A stretch of 11,120 nt of DNA from assembly GCA_031279155.1 (NCBI GenBank), contig JAITJB010000079.1, positions 1 through 11,120 on the forward strand, written 5' to 3'. A program made the position numbers and the translations under genes. The notes beneath the pieces were generated by a model. It saw only the letters and a program-made list of their open reading frames with translations. It had not been told where the DNA came from and did not search any database. The stretch is from Deltaproteobacteria bacterium (GTDB lineage Bacteria > Desulfobacterota > Desulfarculia > Adiutricales > Adiutricaceae). Below, one piece after another: positions 5,109 to 11,120 of the stretch (the stretch's first letter is position 1; every line of letters starts with the position of its first letter).

Positions 5109-6058
5109 GATAGGCTCTCAAAGCCGCTTATCCGATAACCTCGGCAGAAGTCCGCCGCCGGCAGGCGCAGACGGCCCTCAGGTTGAATCTCTTCTATAGT
5201 AAGTATCCCTGATCCCGTGCCAATAGTCAGCCGGCCTTCATCGTCTAAACCCATAACCTGGCCTGGCTGGCCTTGACCATCGCGGGCTCTAGCTCCGTAG
5301 AACTTATAGAGTTTTTCGTCAGATTTGGCCTGGGCGCCTGGCCAGGGGTCAACGCCATTGACCAGTGAGGCTAACTCCTGGGCCGGGCGGGTAAAATCTA
5401 GTCTTCCATCTTTTTTCGTCATAAGTCTATTAAAATTAGCCGCCTCTTCATTTTGGGGTTTAGCGACCAAAGAGTCGCTCTTAAGCTTATGGATCGTTTC
5501 CATGAGAAGGGCCGCGCCGTCTTCGGCTAAAATCGCTTCTAAGGCCCCGGCGCTCATGCCCTCAGGCACGGAGCGGGATTTTTGGGCCAAAACCGGGCCG
5601 GCGTCGATCTTAAGTTCCGTAAAGCAGATAGAGACCCCGCATTCTTGGTCGCCGCTAATGATAGTCCAGTTGACCGGGGCCGGACCACGGTGCTTGGGTA
5701 ATAGCGATGGGTGGATATTCATGGGCGGGGTAAAGCCCAAATCTAAGAGCCTTGAGCCTAAAAAGCCTCCAAAAGCGGCTATGGTCAGAAGATCTGGCCT
5801 AAATCTCTCGATGGTTTCAATTATCTCAAAGGAGTTGACGGCATCGGTCTCCAGGACCGGTAGACCCGCCTCGCGGGCGGCTACTGAGACCGTGGTCGAG
5901 GTCAGGGCTTGGCCGCGCCCTGAGGGGGCGGGGGGCGAGGTAACCACTAAGACGAGCTGATCGGGCCCGCTGGTTAGCGCTTGGAGGGTTGGCAGGGCAA
6001 AGTTACTGCTGCCAAAAAATATTATTCTCAATGGTTCTGATTCGATCTGAGGGGGCAT
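5105..6058 (-). CDS. fmt: Methionyl-tRNA formyltransferase
   Basis: Fmt transfers a formyl group from 10-formyl-tetrahydrofolate to Met on the initiator tRNA in the cytoplasm. The 317-aa length is standard. The N-terminal hydrolase-type domain shows LRIIFFGSSNF (10-20) and NIHPSLLPKHRGPAPV (114-129), with catalytic Asn114 and His116. Asp152 in KIDAGPVL completes the active site. The C-terminal tRNA-binding domain (~205-310) includes VDPWPGA. A nine-residue leader precedes the usual start of the fold. A TTG at codon 10 is an alternative start, but I keep the ATG because it gives normal spacing. It lies 9 bases after def, and its TGA overlaps the next gene's ATG. With def it makes the formylation-deformylation pair that is commonly adjacent in bacteria. 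Confidence 0.96.
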   Translation of the reverse strand: MPPQIESEPLRIIFFGSSNFALPTLQALTSGPDQLVLVVTSPPAPSGRGQALTSTTVSVAAREAGLPVLETDAVNSFEIIETIERFRPDLLTIAAFGGFLGSRLLDLGFTPPMNIHPSLLPKHRGPAPVNWTIISGDQECGVSICFTELKIDAGPVLAQKSRSVPEGMSAGALEAILAEDGAALLMETIHKLKSDSLVAKPQNEEAANFNRLMTKKDGRLDFTRPAQELASLVNGVDPWPGAQAKSDEKLYKFYGARARDGQGQPGQVMGLDDEGRLTIGTGSGILTIEEIQPEGRLRLPAADFCRGYRISGFESLS

Positions 6059-6067
6059 TTGGCACCA

Positions 6068-6574
6068 TCATTTACGTGCTTTTCTGAGTTTCTTTTCATA
6101 AAGTTCTTGTTTCAGAGAACTTAGGTGGTCCAAAAATAAGACGCCGTTAAGATGGTCTATTTCATGCTGAAGAATGACCGCCTGGCGGCCTTCGCCTATC
6201 AAGGAAAAAGGTTGACCTGAGATATCCTTGGCTTGGACCTCGACCAAGGCGGCTCGGTCGACATTGGCCGTAAGATCGAGAACCGATAAACAGCCTTCAT
6301 CAAAGACTTGCGCGCCCTCTGAGGCGACTATCTCTGGATTGATTAGTGCCAGGACGTTCTGACCATACTCTTGGCCCTCTTGAGCCCAATCGACTACGAT
6401 AATCCTTAAAGGTCGGTCGACTTGGGGCGCGGCTAAGCCGGCGCCGGGGGCGTCTAGCATGGTCTCCTTCATGTCCATAACTAATTCGGCCAGGTTTTCG
6501 TCAAAAGTCGTAACTGCTTTAGAGACTATTCTTAGCCTAGGATCAGGATACTTCAAAATTGGTAAAATTGTCAT
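6068..6574 (-). CDS. def: Peptide deformylase
   Basis: Def is a cytoplasmic metal-dependent (usually Fe2+) hydrolase that removes the formyl group from new polypeptides. At 168 aa its length is typical. All three motifs are present: GAGLAAPQ (44-51), EGCLS with metal ligand Cys95 (93-97), and HEIDH with His137, Glu138 and His141. The usual Pro after EGCLSV is Leu here, a mild change near the S1' region. GAGG, 5 bases before the ATG, is a good ribosome site. It is the first gene of the minus-strand unit and lies ~80-85 bases downstream of a strong -10 element. The Lys/Arg-rich tail (KKLRKARK) agrees with the ribosome-contacting C-terminal extensions seen in many deformylases. Confidence 0.96.
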   Translation of the reverse strand: MTILPILKYPDPRLRIVSKAVTTFDENLAELVMDMKETMLDAPGAGLAAPQVDRPLRIIVVDWAQEGQEYGQNVLALINPEIVASEGAQVFDEGCLSVLDLTANVDRAALVEVQAKDISGQPFSLIGEGRQAVILQHEIDHLNGVLFLDHLSSLKQELYEKKLRKARK

Positions 6575-6655
6575 TTGACCTCGGCTAAAAAAGCAGTCCC
6601 GGCCCGTGGGAGTCTGTAAACCCTCAATTGATTGGTGAGCAAAAGAAGGTTCCTA

Positions 6656-6685
6656 ATTATATATCAATTTACGCCTCAAGGTAAA
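6656..6685 (-). promoter_or_regulatory. Sigma-70-type promoter for the def-fmt-mnmA-larE unit
   Basis: On the minus strand, TTTACC (-35, 6680-6685) and a perfect TATAAT (-10, 6656-6661) are separated by 18 bases. Transcription would begin near 6649, giving a ~75-base leader before def. Confidence 0.65.
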
Positions 6686-6778
6686 CCCCGAGTATAAGGG
6701 AATTTACCAAAAAAGCTAAGATTTTTTTTGGGTTAGTTATTTTGGAGGCATTTTGGCTTGGATATTGCTTTGCTCCTA

Positions 6779-6800
6779 TCTCATAGCCCTCTCATAGCCC
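6779..6800. repeat. Perfect tandem pair of an 11-bp unit
   Basis: TCTCATAGCCC occurs twice head-to-tail (6779-6789, 6790-6800), and the next 11 bases (CATTATAGTCA) are a partial match. The period equals that of the larger array downstream, but the sequence differs. Confidence 0.8.
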
Positions 6801-6854
6801 CATTATAGTCAAGTCTGGTAGGGGTGATTAAACTTGATTGGTGGTTTTTGGGCC

Positions 6855-6986
6855 AGGCTTGGGCCTAGCTTGGGCTTAACTTTGGCCTAACCTGGGCCAA
6901 GCCAAAGCCTAACTTTGGCCAGGCTTTGGCCTTACTTTGGCCTTACTTTGGCCTAACTTGTACCTTACTTGTATCTAACCTGGGCC
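6855..6986. repeat. Tandem array of twelve 11-bp units upstream of holA
   Basis: The stretch splits without gaps into twelve 11-base units starting at 6855, 6866, 6877, and so on to 6976; consensus TAACTTTGGCC. Typical units are TAACTTTGGCC (6877, 6910), TTACTTTGGCC (6932, 6943), TAACCTGGGCC (6888, 6976) and AGGCTTGGGCC (6855). The bases before 6855 (GTTTTTGGGCC) look like a thirteenth, worn unit. The unit at 6899 (AAGCCAAAGCC) is the most diverged. The constant register means sites recur about once per helical turn. Confidence 0.9.
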
Positions 6987-6999
6987 TCGATGTCTGGCC

Positions 7000-7028
7000 T
7001 TGCGTCGGGCTAGAAATATCGCTAAAAT
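7000..7028 (+). promoter_or_regulatory. Probable holA promoter, start point at or near the ATG
   Basis: TTGCGT (7000-7005) and TAAAAT (7023-7028) are separated by 17 bases. The expected start point, about 7 bases past the -10, falls at 7034-7036, where the holA ATG lies. There is no ribosome site before this ATG. Confidence 0.5.
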
Positions 7029-7035
7029 AGCGCGT

Positions 7036-8061
7036 ATGGATGTTAAGAGTTTTCAAAATGAGATCGCCTCGGCTGCCCGTAGGACTTTCTATATGGTCAA
7101 CGGTAACGAGCCCATGGCCGTCGCCGCCTGCGTGGAGGCGGCTAAAAAAGCTGTTTTGCCGTCTTTTTTTCAATTAAATTGGCGCCAATACTACGCTGAA
7201 GATCTAAACAAGGGCGGCTGGGCGCGCTTAGGCTCGGAATTAGCCACCAATCCTTTCGGCGGGCCGCCTAGGATCATCATGATCCGGATAGGTGAGAACG
7301 ACAAATTCCCCGCCGAGGCCAACGAGGTCCTGACCAGGGTAAGACCCAAAATTAACCCAACTAATACGCTCTTGTTGGTGGTCGATTCTATCCCCGACGA
7401 ACGCTTTAAGTTCTTTAAAGACGTCATTAAAGAGGGTCTTGAGGTCGACTGTCGCCCGCCGGTTAAGGAGGCTTTTAACAAATGGCTCATTGATCAATTT
7501 GCCGCTCGTGGAGTCAAATTGACCAAAGACGGGGCCAAGACCATGATCGACCGCTTGGGCGATAACCCATCTATCCTCATAGGGGAGGCGGAAAAGCTTT
7601 CGCTCTTCCCGGGCTCGAAGGTCGTCTTGGGGGCCAAAGAGGTCCAACAGTGGGTGAGCTTAGGCCCGACGGCGGAAATCTACGAGCTCGGCCTGCCCTT
7701 GGGCTCTGGTCAATTGGAAAGAGCACTCCCCATCCTCATGGACCTTTTAAGTCAAAATGACCCGATACCTCTTTTGTGGGCTATTGGTACTCATTTTATG
7801 CGTCTTTTGCGTTTAAAGTCTTTTATCTTGGCCAATGATGGTCAGGTTTCTGAGCAAAGGCTGGCCGCCGCCGCTGGCGTCTCCCCGGGGATGCTCTACC
7901 GGATGCGGCCCCAATTGGACAGCTGGAGCTTCGGGCGGCTCAAAGAGGCCTTAAAGGCCCTGGAAAATGCCAACCGAGCCTTGGTCACTAGTCGCTCTTC
8001 GCCGGCCATAATTTTACAAGAGCTGGTCGTTCACTTGGGCTGCCTAGGCGATAGCCGCTGA
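7036..8061 (+). CDS. holA: DNA polymerase III subunit delta
   Basis: HolA is the delta subunit of the clamp loader; it opens the sliding clamp ring during replication. The 341-aa protein from ATG 7036 is near the usual ~340 aa. It shows an N-terminal YMVNGNEPMAVAACVEA segment, a DSIPDERFKFFK stretch (~109-120), EAEKLSLF, and the C-terminal helical collar with LLWAIGTHFMRLLRLK and a SSPAIILQELVVHL end typical of the family. The frame stays open upstream to a TTG at 7000, but those 12 codons (Arg-rich) overlap the best promoter and have no ribosome site, so I prefer the ATG. Neither start has a Shine-Dalgarno match. It is the first gene of a plus-strand group with a CapA-like lipoprotein, coaX and ldcA. 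Confidence 0.9.
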   Translation: MDVKSFQNEIASAARRTFYMVNGNEPMAVAACVEAAKKAVLPSFFQLNWRQYYAEDLNKGGWARLGSELATNPFGGPPRIIMIRIGENDKFPAEANEVLTRVRPKINPTNTLLLVVDSIPDERFKFFKDVIKEGLEVDCRPPVKEAFNKWLIDQFAARGVKLTKDGAKTMIDRLGDNPSILIGEAEKLSLFPGSKVVLGAKEVQQWVSLGPTAEIYELGLPLGSGQLERALPILMDLLSQNDPIPLLWAIGTHFMRLLRLKSFILANDGQVSEQRLAAAAGVSPGMLYRMRPQLDSWSFGRLKEALKALENANRALVTSRSSPAIILQELVVHLGCLGDSR

Positions 8062-8066
8062 GAGCC

Positions 8067-8100
8067 TAATTTTTGTTTTGATAAAGATTACCAAAAATTA
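8067..8100. repeat. AT-rich inverted repeat between holA and the CapA-like gene
   Basis: TAATTTTTG (8067-8075) is an exact reverse complement of CAAAAATTA (8092-8100), with 16 bases between. It lacks a GC stem, so termination is doubtful. It ends 5 bases before the next gene's ribosome site and could limit access to it. Confidence 0.5.
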
Positions 8101-8105
8101 TAAAT

Positions 8106-8110
8106 AAGGA
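8106..8110 (+). promoter_or_regulatory. Ribosome binding site deciding the CapA-like start
   Basis: AAGGA ends 7 bases before the ATG at 8118. A TTG at 8115 directly precedes that ATG in frame but has less good spacing. Confidence 0.65.
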
Positions 8111-8117
8111 AAAATTG

Positions 8118-9227
8118 ATGAAACGTGCCGTTATCGGCGGCTTGGCCGCCCTTTTTTTGGTCGCTATCTTTGGTTGCACAAGTCAAATCGCTGGCCCTGT
8201 GGGCCCAGCGGCTGGTAGCCAGGCCGAATTTAAAGCCACAGATTCGAAGGCTGTTGATCAAAGCGCAATTGAGCAAAGCGCGCTCGAGCAAGGTGAAGAC
8301 AAGCCCTATCTGCGGGTGGCGGCCATGGGCGACATCATGATGGGGACAGAAAATTTACTGCCCCCTGACGGGGCGGCCGGTTTTTTTAAAGACGTGATTC
8401 CGAAAATCAAAGGCTACGACGTCATCTTCGGTAACCTCGAGGGCCCTCTGACCGACCGGGGCGCCCCAACCAAGGACACCTCAACTGGCCGCTCTTACTG
8501 CTTTAGGACGCCGCCCTCTTACGGTCAAAGGCTAAAAGACGCGGGTTTTAACATCGTTTCCCTGGCCAACAACCACTCCTTTGACTATGGGCCAGCCGGG
8601 CGAGCTCAGACCGAAGAAGTCTTAGCCTCTTTGGACATCGCCCATACCGGGGCCGTGGGCCAGATAACGAGTTTTAAAACTCCTAGCGGTATCGAGGTGG
8701 CCTTCATTGGACTTTCTCCCAACCGGGGCAGTCAAAGTATCAATGACATCGAAGGCGCGGCGGCCTTAGTTAAGGAGGCTATAAAGCAAAAGCCCGATCG
8801 CTTGGTTTTTGTCTCTTTCCACGGCGGGGCCGAAGGGGCCGCTAAGATGGTAGTGCCCCACGGGCCAGAGCTATTTATGGGCGAAAATAGAGGCGATTTG
8901 ATTCGCTTATCCCACGCTCTTATTGACGCAGGCGCGGCAGCGGTTATCGGCCATGGGCCACACGTCCCTCGGGCGGTTGAGGTTTACCGCGGCCACCTGA
9001 TAGCTTATTCTTTAGGTAACTTTGCGACCGCTTCCGGCATCAACGTCAGCGGCCCATCAGGATTGGCGCCCTTACTTTTGTTCGATCTTAACCGCGAGGG
9101 GCAATTAATCAATTACGAGATCGAAAGTTTCCGCCAGGCCTTCAATCGCGGCCCGCAATTAGACCCCACGGGCGAGGCCAAAAGAGTCATTAAAAAGCTC
9201 TCTGACCAATTGGCCGGGGAGTTATAG
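8118..9227 (+). CDS. CapA/PgsA-family lipoprotein (metallophosphatase-like fold)
   Basis: This 369-aa protein begins with a lipoprotein signal (MKRAVIGGLAALFLVAIFGC); Cys20 is the likely lipidated residue, and Thr at +2 suggests outer-membrane delivery. A low-complexity linker (residues ~21-62, with repeated QSAxEQ) leads to the domain. The CapA domain (~65-325) shows AAMGDIMMG, GNLEGPL (105-111), NNHSFDYG (151-158), VSFHGGAE (232-239) and GHGPHVPRAVEVYRGHLIAYSLGNF (278-302). The Asp, Asn and His residues of these blocks form the metal site in this calcineurin-like fold. CapA/PgsA proteins take part in poly-gamma-glutamate or capsule synthesis, but many homologues lie outside such loci. No capB or capC is nearby, so only the family is claimed. 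A role at the cell surface is likely from the lipobox. It follows holA by 56 bases. Confidence 0.88.
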   Translation: MKRAVIGGLAALFLVAIFGCTSQIAGPVGPAAGSQAEFKATDSKAVDQSAIEQSALEQGEDKPYLRVAAMGDIMMGTENLLPPDGAAGFFKDVIPKIKGYDVIFGNLEGPLTDRGAPTKDTSTGRSYCFRTPPSYGQRLKDAGFNIVSLANNHSFDYGPAGRAQTEEVLASLDIAHTGAVGQITSFKTPSGIEVAFIGLSPNRGSQSINDIEGAAALVKEAIKQKPDRLVFVSFHGGAEGAAKMVVPHGPELFMGENRGDLIRLSHALIDAGAAAVIGHGPHVPRAVEVYRGHLIAYSLGNFATASGINVSGPSGLAPLLLFDLNREGQLINYEIESFRQAFNRGPQLDPTGEAKRVIKKLSDQLAGEL

Positions 9228-9310
9228 ATAGGGCTAGCTTTTTTTAGTATTTTCCAAAATGTCCGGCGCTTTAAAAAAATGCCAACAAAAGCCAGAGTAA
9301 GGCTGCAAGT

Positions 9311-10087
9311 ATGGAAAAAATAATTATCACTATGGATGTTGGCAACAGCAACATGAAATTTGGCCTGTGGTTTGACGACCACATGAAACATACTTGGCGG
9401 GTCAACACCCATCACCACTCCTCTGGTGACGAGTTGGGCCTCCTTTTGGAGGGCTTTTTGCGGCTCCATGGCCTAAATTTTCGGGATGTTAGCGATCTGG
9501 TGGTGGCTAACGTTGTTCTGCCCATGAGGCCGCCCATTGAGAGGCTCGGCAATCGCTACTTAGGTAAGCCGCCCATAATCGTTGAGGCTTTCAGCCAGAA
9601 GATAATGCCGGTTAAGTACGATAACCCCAAAGAGGTCGGAGCCGATCGGGTGGTCGGGGCTATCGCCGCTTATGAGCGCTATAAAGATAGCTTAGTTGTG
9701 GTCGATTTTGGCACAGCTACGACCTTTGACTGCATCTCTAAAGCCGGCGAATACATAGGAGGGGCCATCGCGCCAGGATTTAGGTTGTCAGCTGAAGCCC
9801 TCTTCGATCGCGCCCGAAGGTTACCTAGGATGGAACAGTTTGCTAGGCCTAAGGCGGCTATGGCCACAAATACCTTAGATAGCCTAAATTCTGGGCTGGT
9901 ATTGGGCTACGCCGGCTTAGTTGAGGGCATGATCACTAGGATCAGGCGAGAATTAGGCCCTTTACGGGTAGTAGCTACCGGCGGCTTAGCCTCCCTCATC
10001 GCCGAAGAAGCCACGGTTATTGAAAAGATCCTCCCGCATTTGACCATGGAGGGCCTAAAAATCATCTACGATCGCGAGCCCATATGA
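9311..10087 (+). CDS. coaX: Type III pantothenate kinase
   Basis: CoaX phosphorylates pantothenate with ATP, the first step of coenzyme A synthesis, in the cytoplasm. Type III enzymes need a monovalent cation and are not feedback-inhibited by CoA. The 258-aa length is normal. Motifs of the ASKHA fold are visible: MDVGNSNMKFG with Asp9 (8-18), NPKEVGADRVVGAIAAY with Asp112 (105-121), VDFGTATTFD (131-140), GGAIAPG (150-156) and ATGGLA near 222-227. The usual N-S/T-N-T turn has Met instead of Thr at position 15, a small change in the phosphate loop. AAGG about 9 bases upstream is an acceptable ribosome site. Its TGA overlaps the ATG of ldcA by 4 bases, so the two are likely translated together. 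Confidence 0.95.
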   Translation: MEKIIITMDVGNSNMKFGLWFDDHMKHTWRVNTHHHSSGDELGLLLEGFLRLHGLNFRDVSDLVVANVVLPMRPPIERLGNRYLGKPPIIVEAFSQKIMPVKYDNPKEVGADRVVGAIAAYERYKDSLVVVDFGTATTFDCISKAGEYIGGAIAPGFRLSAEALFDRARRLPRMEQFARPKAAMATNTLDSLNSGLVLGYAGLVEGMITRIRRELGPLRVVATGGLASLIAEEATVIEKILPHLTMEGLKIIYDREPI

Positions 10088-10992
10088 GTCAGCCCATTTT
10101 CTTGCCGCCGCCTAAGACCTTAGGCCTGTTTTGGCCGTCCAGTCAGGGCCATCTAGACAAAGCCAATATAGGTAAGTCTTTTTTTGCCGAGGCTGGCTAC
10201 CAGATAGTTAAATCCAAGGCCTGGCAGAGAATTTGCCGTGGTTATCTAGCCGCCAATGATCACTATCGACTTTTAAGCTTAACGTCCCTAACCGACGCCA
10301 AAAAATTTGAGGTAGACGGTTTTTTGGCCCAGCGCGGAGGCTATGGCTGCACCCGGCTTTTGGGGGACATTGGTGATTGGTCGGCCTATCCACCCCAAAA
10401 ACCACTTATCGGTTTTTCTGACGTAACGGCCCTGCATATGGCCCGTTACGCTATGACCGGCGTGGGCGGCTGGCACGCCCCGATGCTGGAGAGCATAGCT
10501 GACGCCTCGCCTTTGTCTAGGGATACTTTTTTTAAGGCCCTGGCCGGCCAGGGCCCGGCTGAGTGGAATTTTACCGAGTCGCAAGTTATTAAGAAGGGCC
10601 TAGCCAAGGGGCCGGTCTTAGGCGGAAACTTAAGTGTACTCTGGGCTCTTTCGGGCTCGCCTTATTGGCCGAATTTTGATGGGGCCATACTCTTAATTGA
10701 GGATATCAATGAGCCGGCTTACCGTCTTGACCGCCTGATGACCTCACTTTTAACCTCCGGCCTCTTAGAGCGGCTAAATGGGTTGGTCTTCGGTAGTTTT
10801 ATAAATTGCGGATCCCCCATTTTAGTGACGACCATCTTAACTGAAGCCGCCTCGCATCTTAGGCCGGGCTGCCCGGCAGTTAAGGGGGCGCCATTTGGCC
10901 ATCAACCGATCCAACAGCCCTGGTGGATAGGCGAGGAGGCCGAGTTGGAAGCTCAGGCCGAGGGGGGATGCTTGAGGTTTTTGGAGCGCTGA
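10084..10992 (+). CDS. ldcA: LD-carboxypeptidase (peptidase family S66)
   Basis: LdcA cleaves the L,D-bond to release the terminal D-Ala from murein tetrapeptides during cell-wall recycling in the cytoplasm. No signal peptide is seen, which fits. The 302-aa length is typical. The serine nucleophile is Ser112 in IGFSDVTALH; the family's Glu lies in LIEDINEPAYRLDR (probably Glu206), and His273 is in GAPFGHQ, giving a complete Ser-His-Glu set. The fold's early RGGYG segment (84-88) is also present. The start ATG overlaps the coaX stop (ATGA), indicating translational coupling. The substrate is inferred from the family; some S66 members act on microcin-like compounds (MccF), and the absence of a peptide-antibiotic locus nearby makes recycling the better guess. 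Confidence 0.92.
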   Translation: MSQPIFLPPPKTLGLFWPSSQGHLDKANIGKSFFAEAGYQIVKSKAWQRICRGYLAANDHYRLLSLTSLTDAKKFEVDGFLAQRGGYGCTRLLGDIGDWSAYPPQKPLIGFSDVTALHMARYAMTGVGGWHAPMLESIADASPLSRDTFFKALAGQGPAEWNFTESQVIKKGLAKGPVLGGNLSVLWALSGSPYWPNFDGAILLIEDINEPAYRLDRLMTSLLTSGLLERLNGLVFGSFINCGSPILVTTILTEAASHLRPGCPAVKGAPFGHQPIQQPWWIGEEAELEAQAEGGCLRFLER

Positions 10993-11120
10993 GCTTGAAA
11001 TCTCAAATTCCTGGGGGAAGTTGACATCCCTCTTCAATATGTGAATAAAAGAATATTTTAGAACTATTTAGTATGCCTGAGCCTACAATATGATTTAAGT
11101 TTTAAAAATCTATTTTATCT
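10993..11120. other. AT-rich right edge, no gene
   Basis: No coding region is supportable in the last 128 bases. Composition turns AT-rich after about 11030. No intrinsic terminator for the holA-ldcA group is visible here. A candidate outward promoter lies within. Confidence 0.5.
11021..11049 (+). promoter_or_regulatory. Candidate promoter pointing out of the window
   Basis: A perfect TTGACA (11021-11026) is followed after 17 bases by AATAAA (11044-11049), a 4-of-6 match to the -10. It would drive a gene beyond the right edge. Confidence 0.4.

Larger units (their letters stand above)
6575..7035. other. Divergent promoter region with periodic repeats
   Basis: This is 461 bases between def and holA without a supportable gene. 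It contains the def promoter (6656-6685), a T8 run (6722-6729), a perfect 11-bp tandem pair (6779-6800), an 11-bp tandem array (6855-6986) and a probable holA promoter (7000-7028). Two separate 11-bp-period elements in one spacer are unusual. Confidence 0.7.

Noticed and set aside
5921..5940. G5 and G6 runs on the plus strand as a quadruplex
   Set aside because: Only two long runs are present, and they encode a normal Pro/Gly segment of Fmt on the other strand.
5325..5960. 211-codon plus-strand frame inside fmt
   Set aside because: Antisense to a firmly identified gene; composition and length fit a shadow of GC-rich codons.
7240..7647. Minus-strand frames inside holA
   Set aside because: Antisense shadows of holA with no ribosome site or recognisable domain.
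8078..8104. TTGATA plus TATAAA as a promoter for the CapA-like gene
   Set aside because: The spacer is only 15 bases and the start point would fall past the ribosome site, leaving it outside the message.
9230..9293. T-run and A-run inverted repeat after the CapA-like gene as a terminator
   Set aside because: The pairing is almost only A-T with a bulge and has no GC stem, so it is unlikely to terminate.

Overview
The window looks like a Gram-negative, probably anaerobic, Desulfobacterota-like (old Deltaproteobacteria) chromosome. The reasons are two exported cyclophilins, a lipoprotein with a lipobox, an S66 LD-carboxypeptidase for peptidoglycan recycling, a type III pantothenate kinase (CoaX) and a LarE-type sulfur transferase. 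The taxonomic guess is inference only. The core (about 1.1-11.0 kb) has moderate GC and GGCC/GCC-rich genes. The left edge (1 to about 1030) and the last ~120 bases are clearly AT-rich, so the left edge looks like accessory or recently acquired DNA.

Layout. Bases 1-1030 hold an unrecognised 142-aa gene (minus strand) and a small, apparently frameshifted secreted protein built from 25-residue repeats with two cysteines each (75-bp DNA repeats). Bases 1028-1435 are a gene-free junction with a perfect 10-bp-arm palindrome. Next come two tandem, about 80% identical exported peptidyl-prolyl isomerases (plus strand). They end at an A-/T-flanked hairpin that can terminate transcription from both sides. 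A five-gene minus-strand unit faces them: def, fmt, a SemiSWEET/PQ-loop-like membrane protein, mnmA and larE. It starts from a good promoter at 6656-6685. The first four genes are tightly packed: 9 bp separate def from fmt, and the next two junctions overlap by 4 bases. The unit combines N-terminal formyl-Met addition and removal with two PP-loop sulfur transferases, each carrying a C-x2-C plus distant-C triad.

The divergent spacer 6575-7035 contains the most striking non-coding signal: at least 12 uninterrupted, degenerate copies of an 11-bp unit (consensus TAACTTTGGCC, 6855-6986). They end just before a likely holA promoter (TTGCGT-17-TAAAAT), whose start point would fall at or next to the holA ATG. 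Rightward, holA (DNA polymerase III delta), a CapA-family lipoprotein, coaX and ldcA follow on the plus strand; coaX and ldcA overlap by ATGA. A TTGACA-type promoter in the last 100 bases points out of the window.

No CRISPR array, intact transposase, rRNA or tRNA gene was seen. Most coding content is housekeeping. The unusual material is the broken cysteine-repeat protein, the 11-bp array, the paired three-cysteine sulfur transferases and the unstudied membrane protein coupled between fmt and mnmA.
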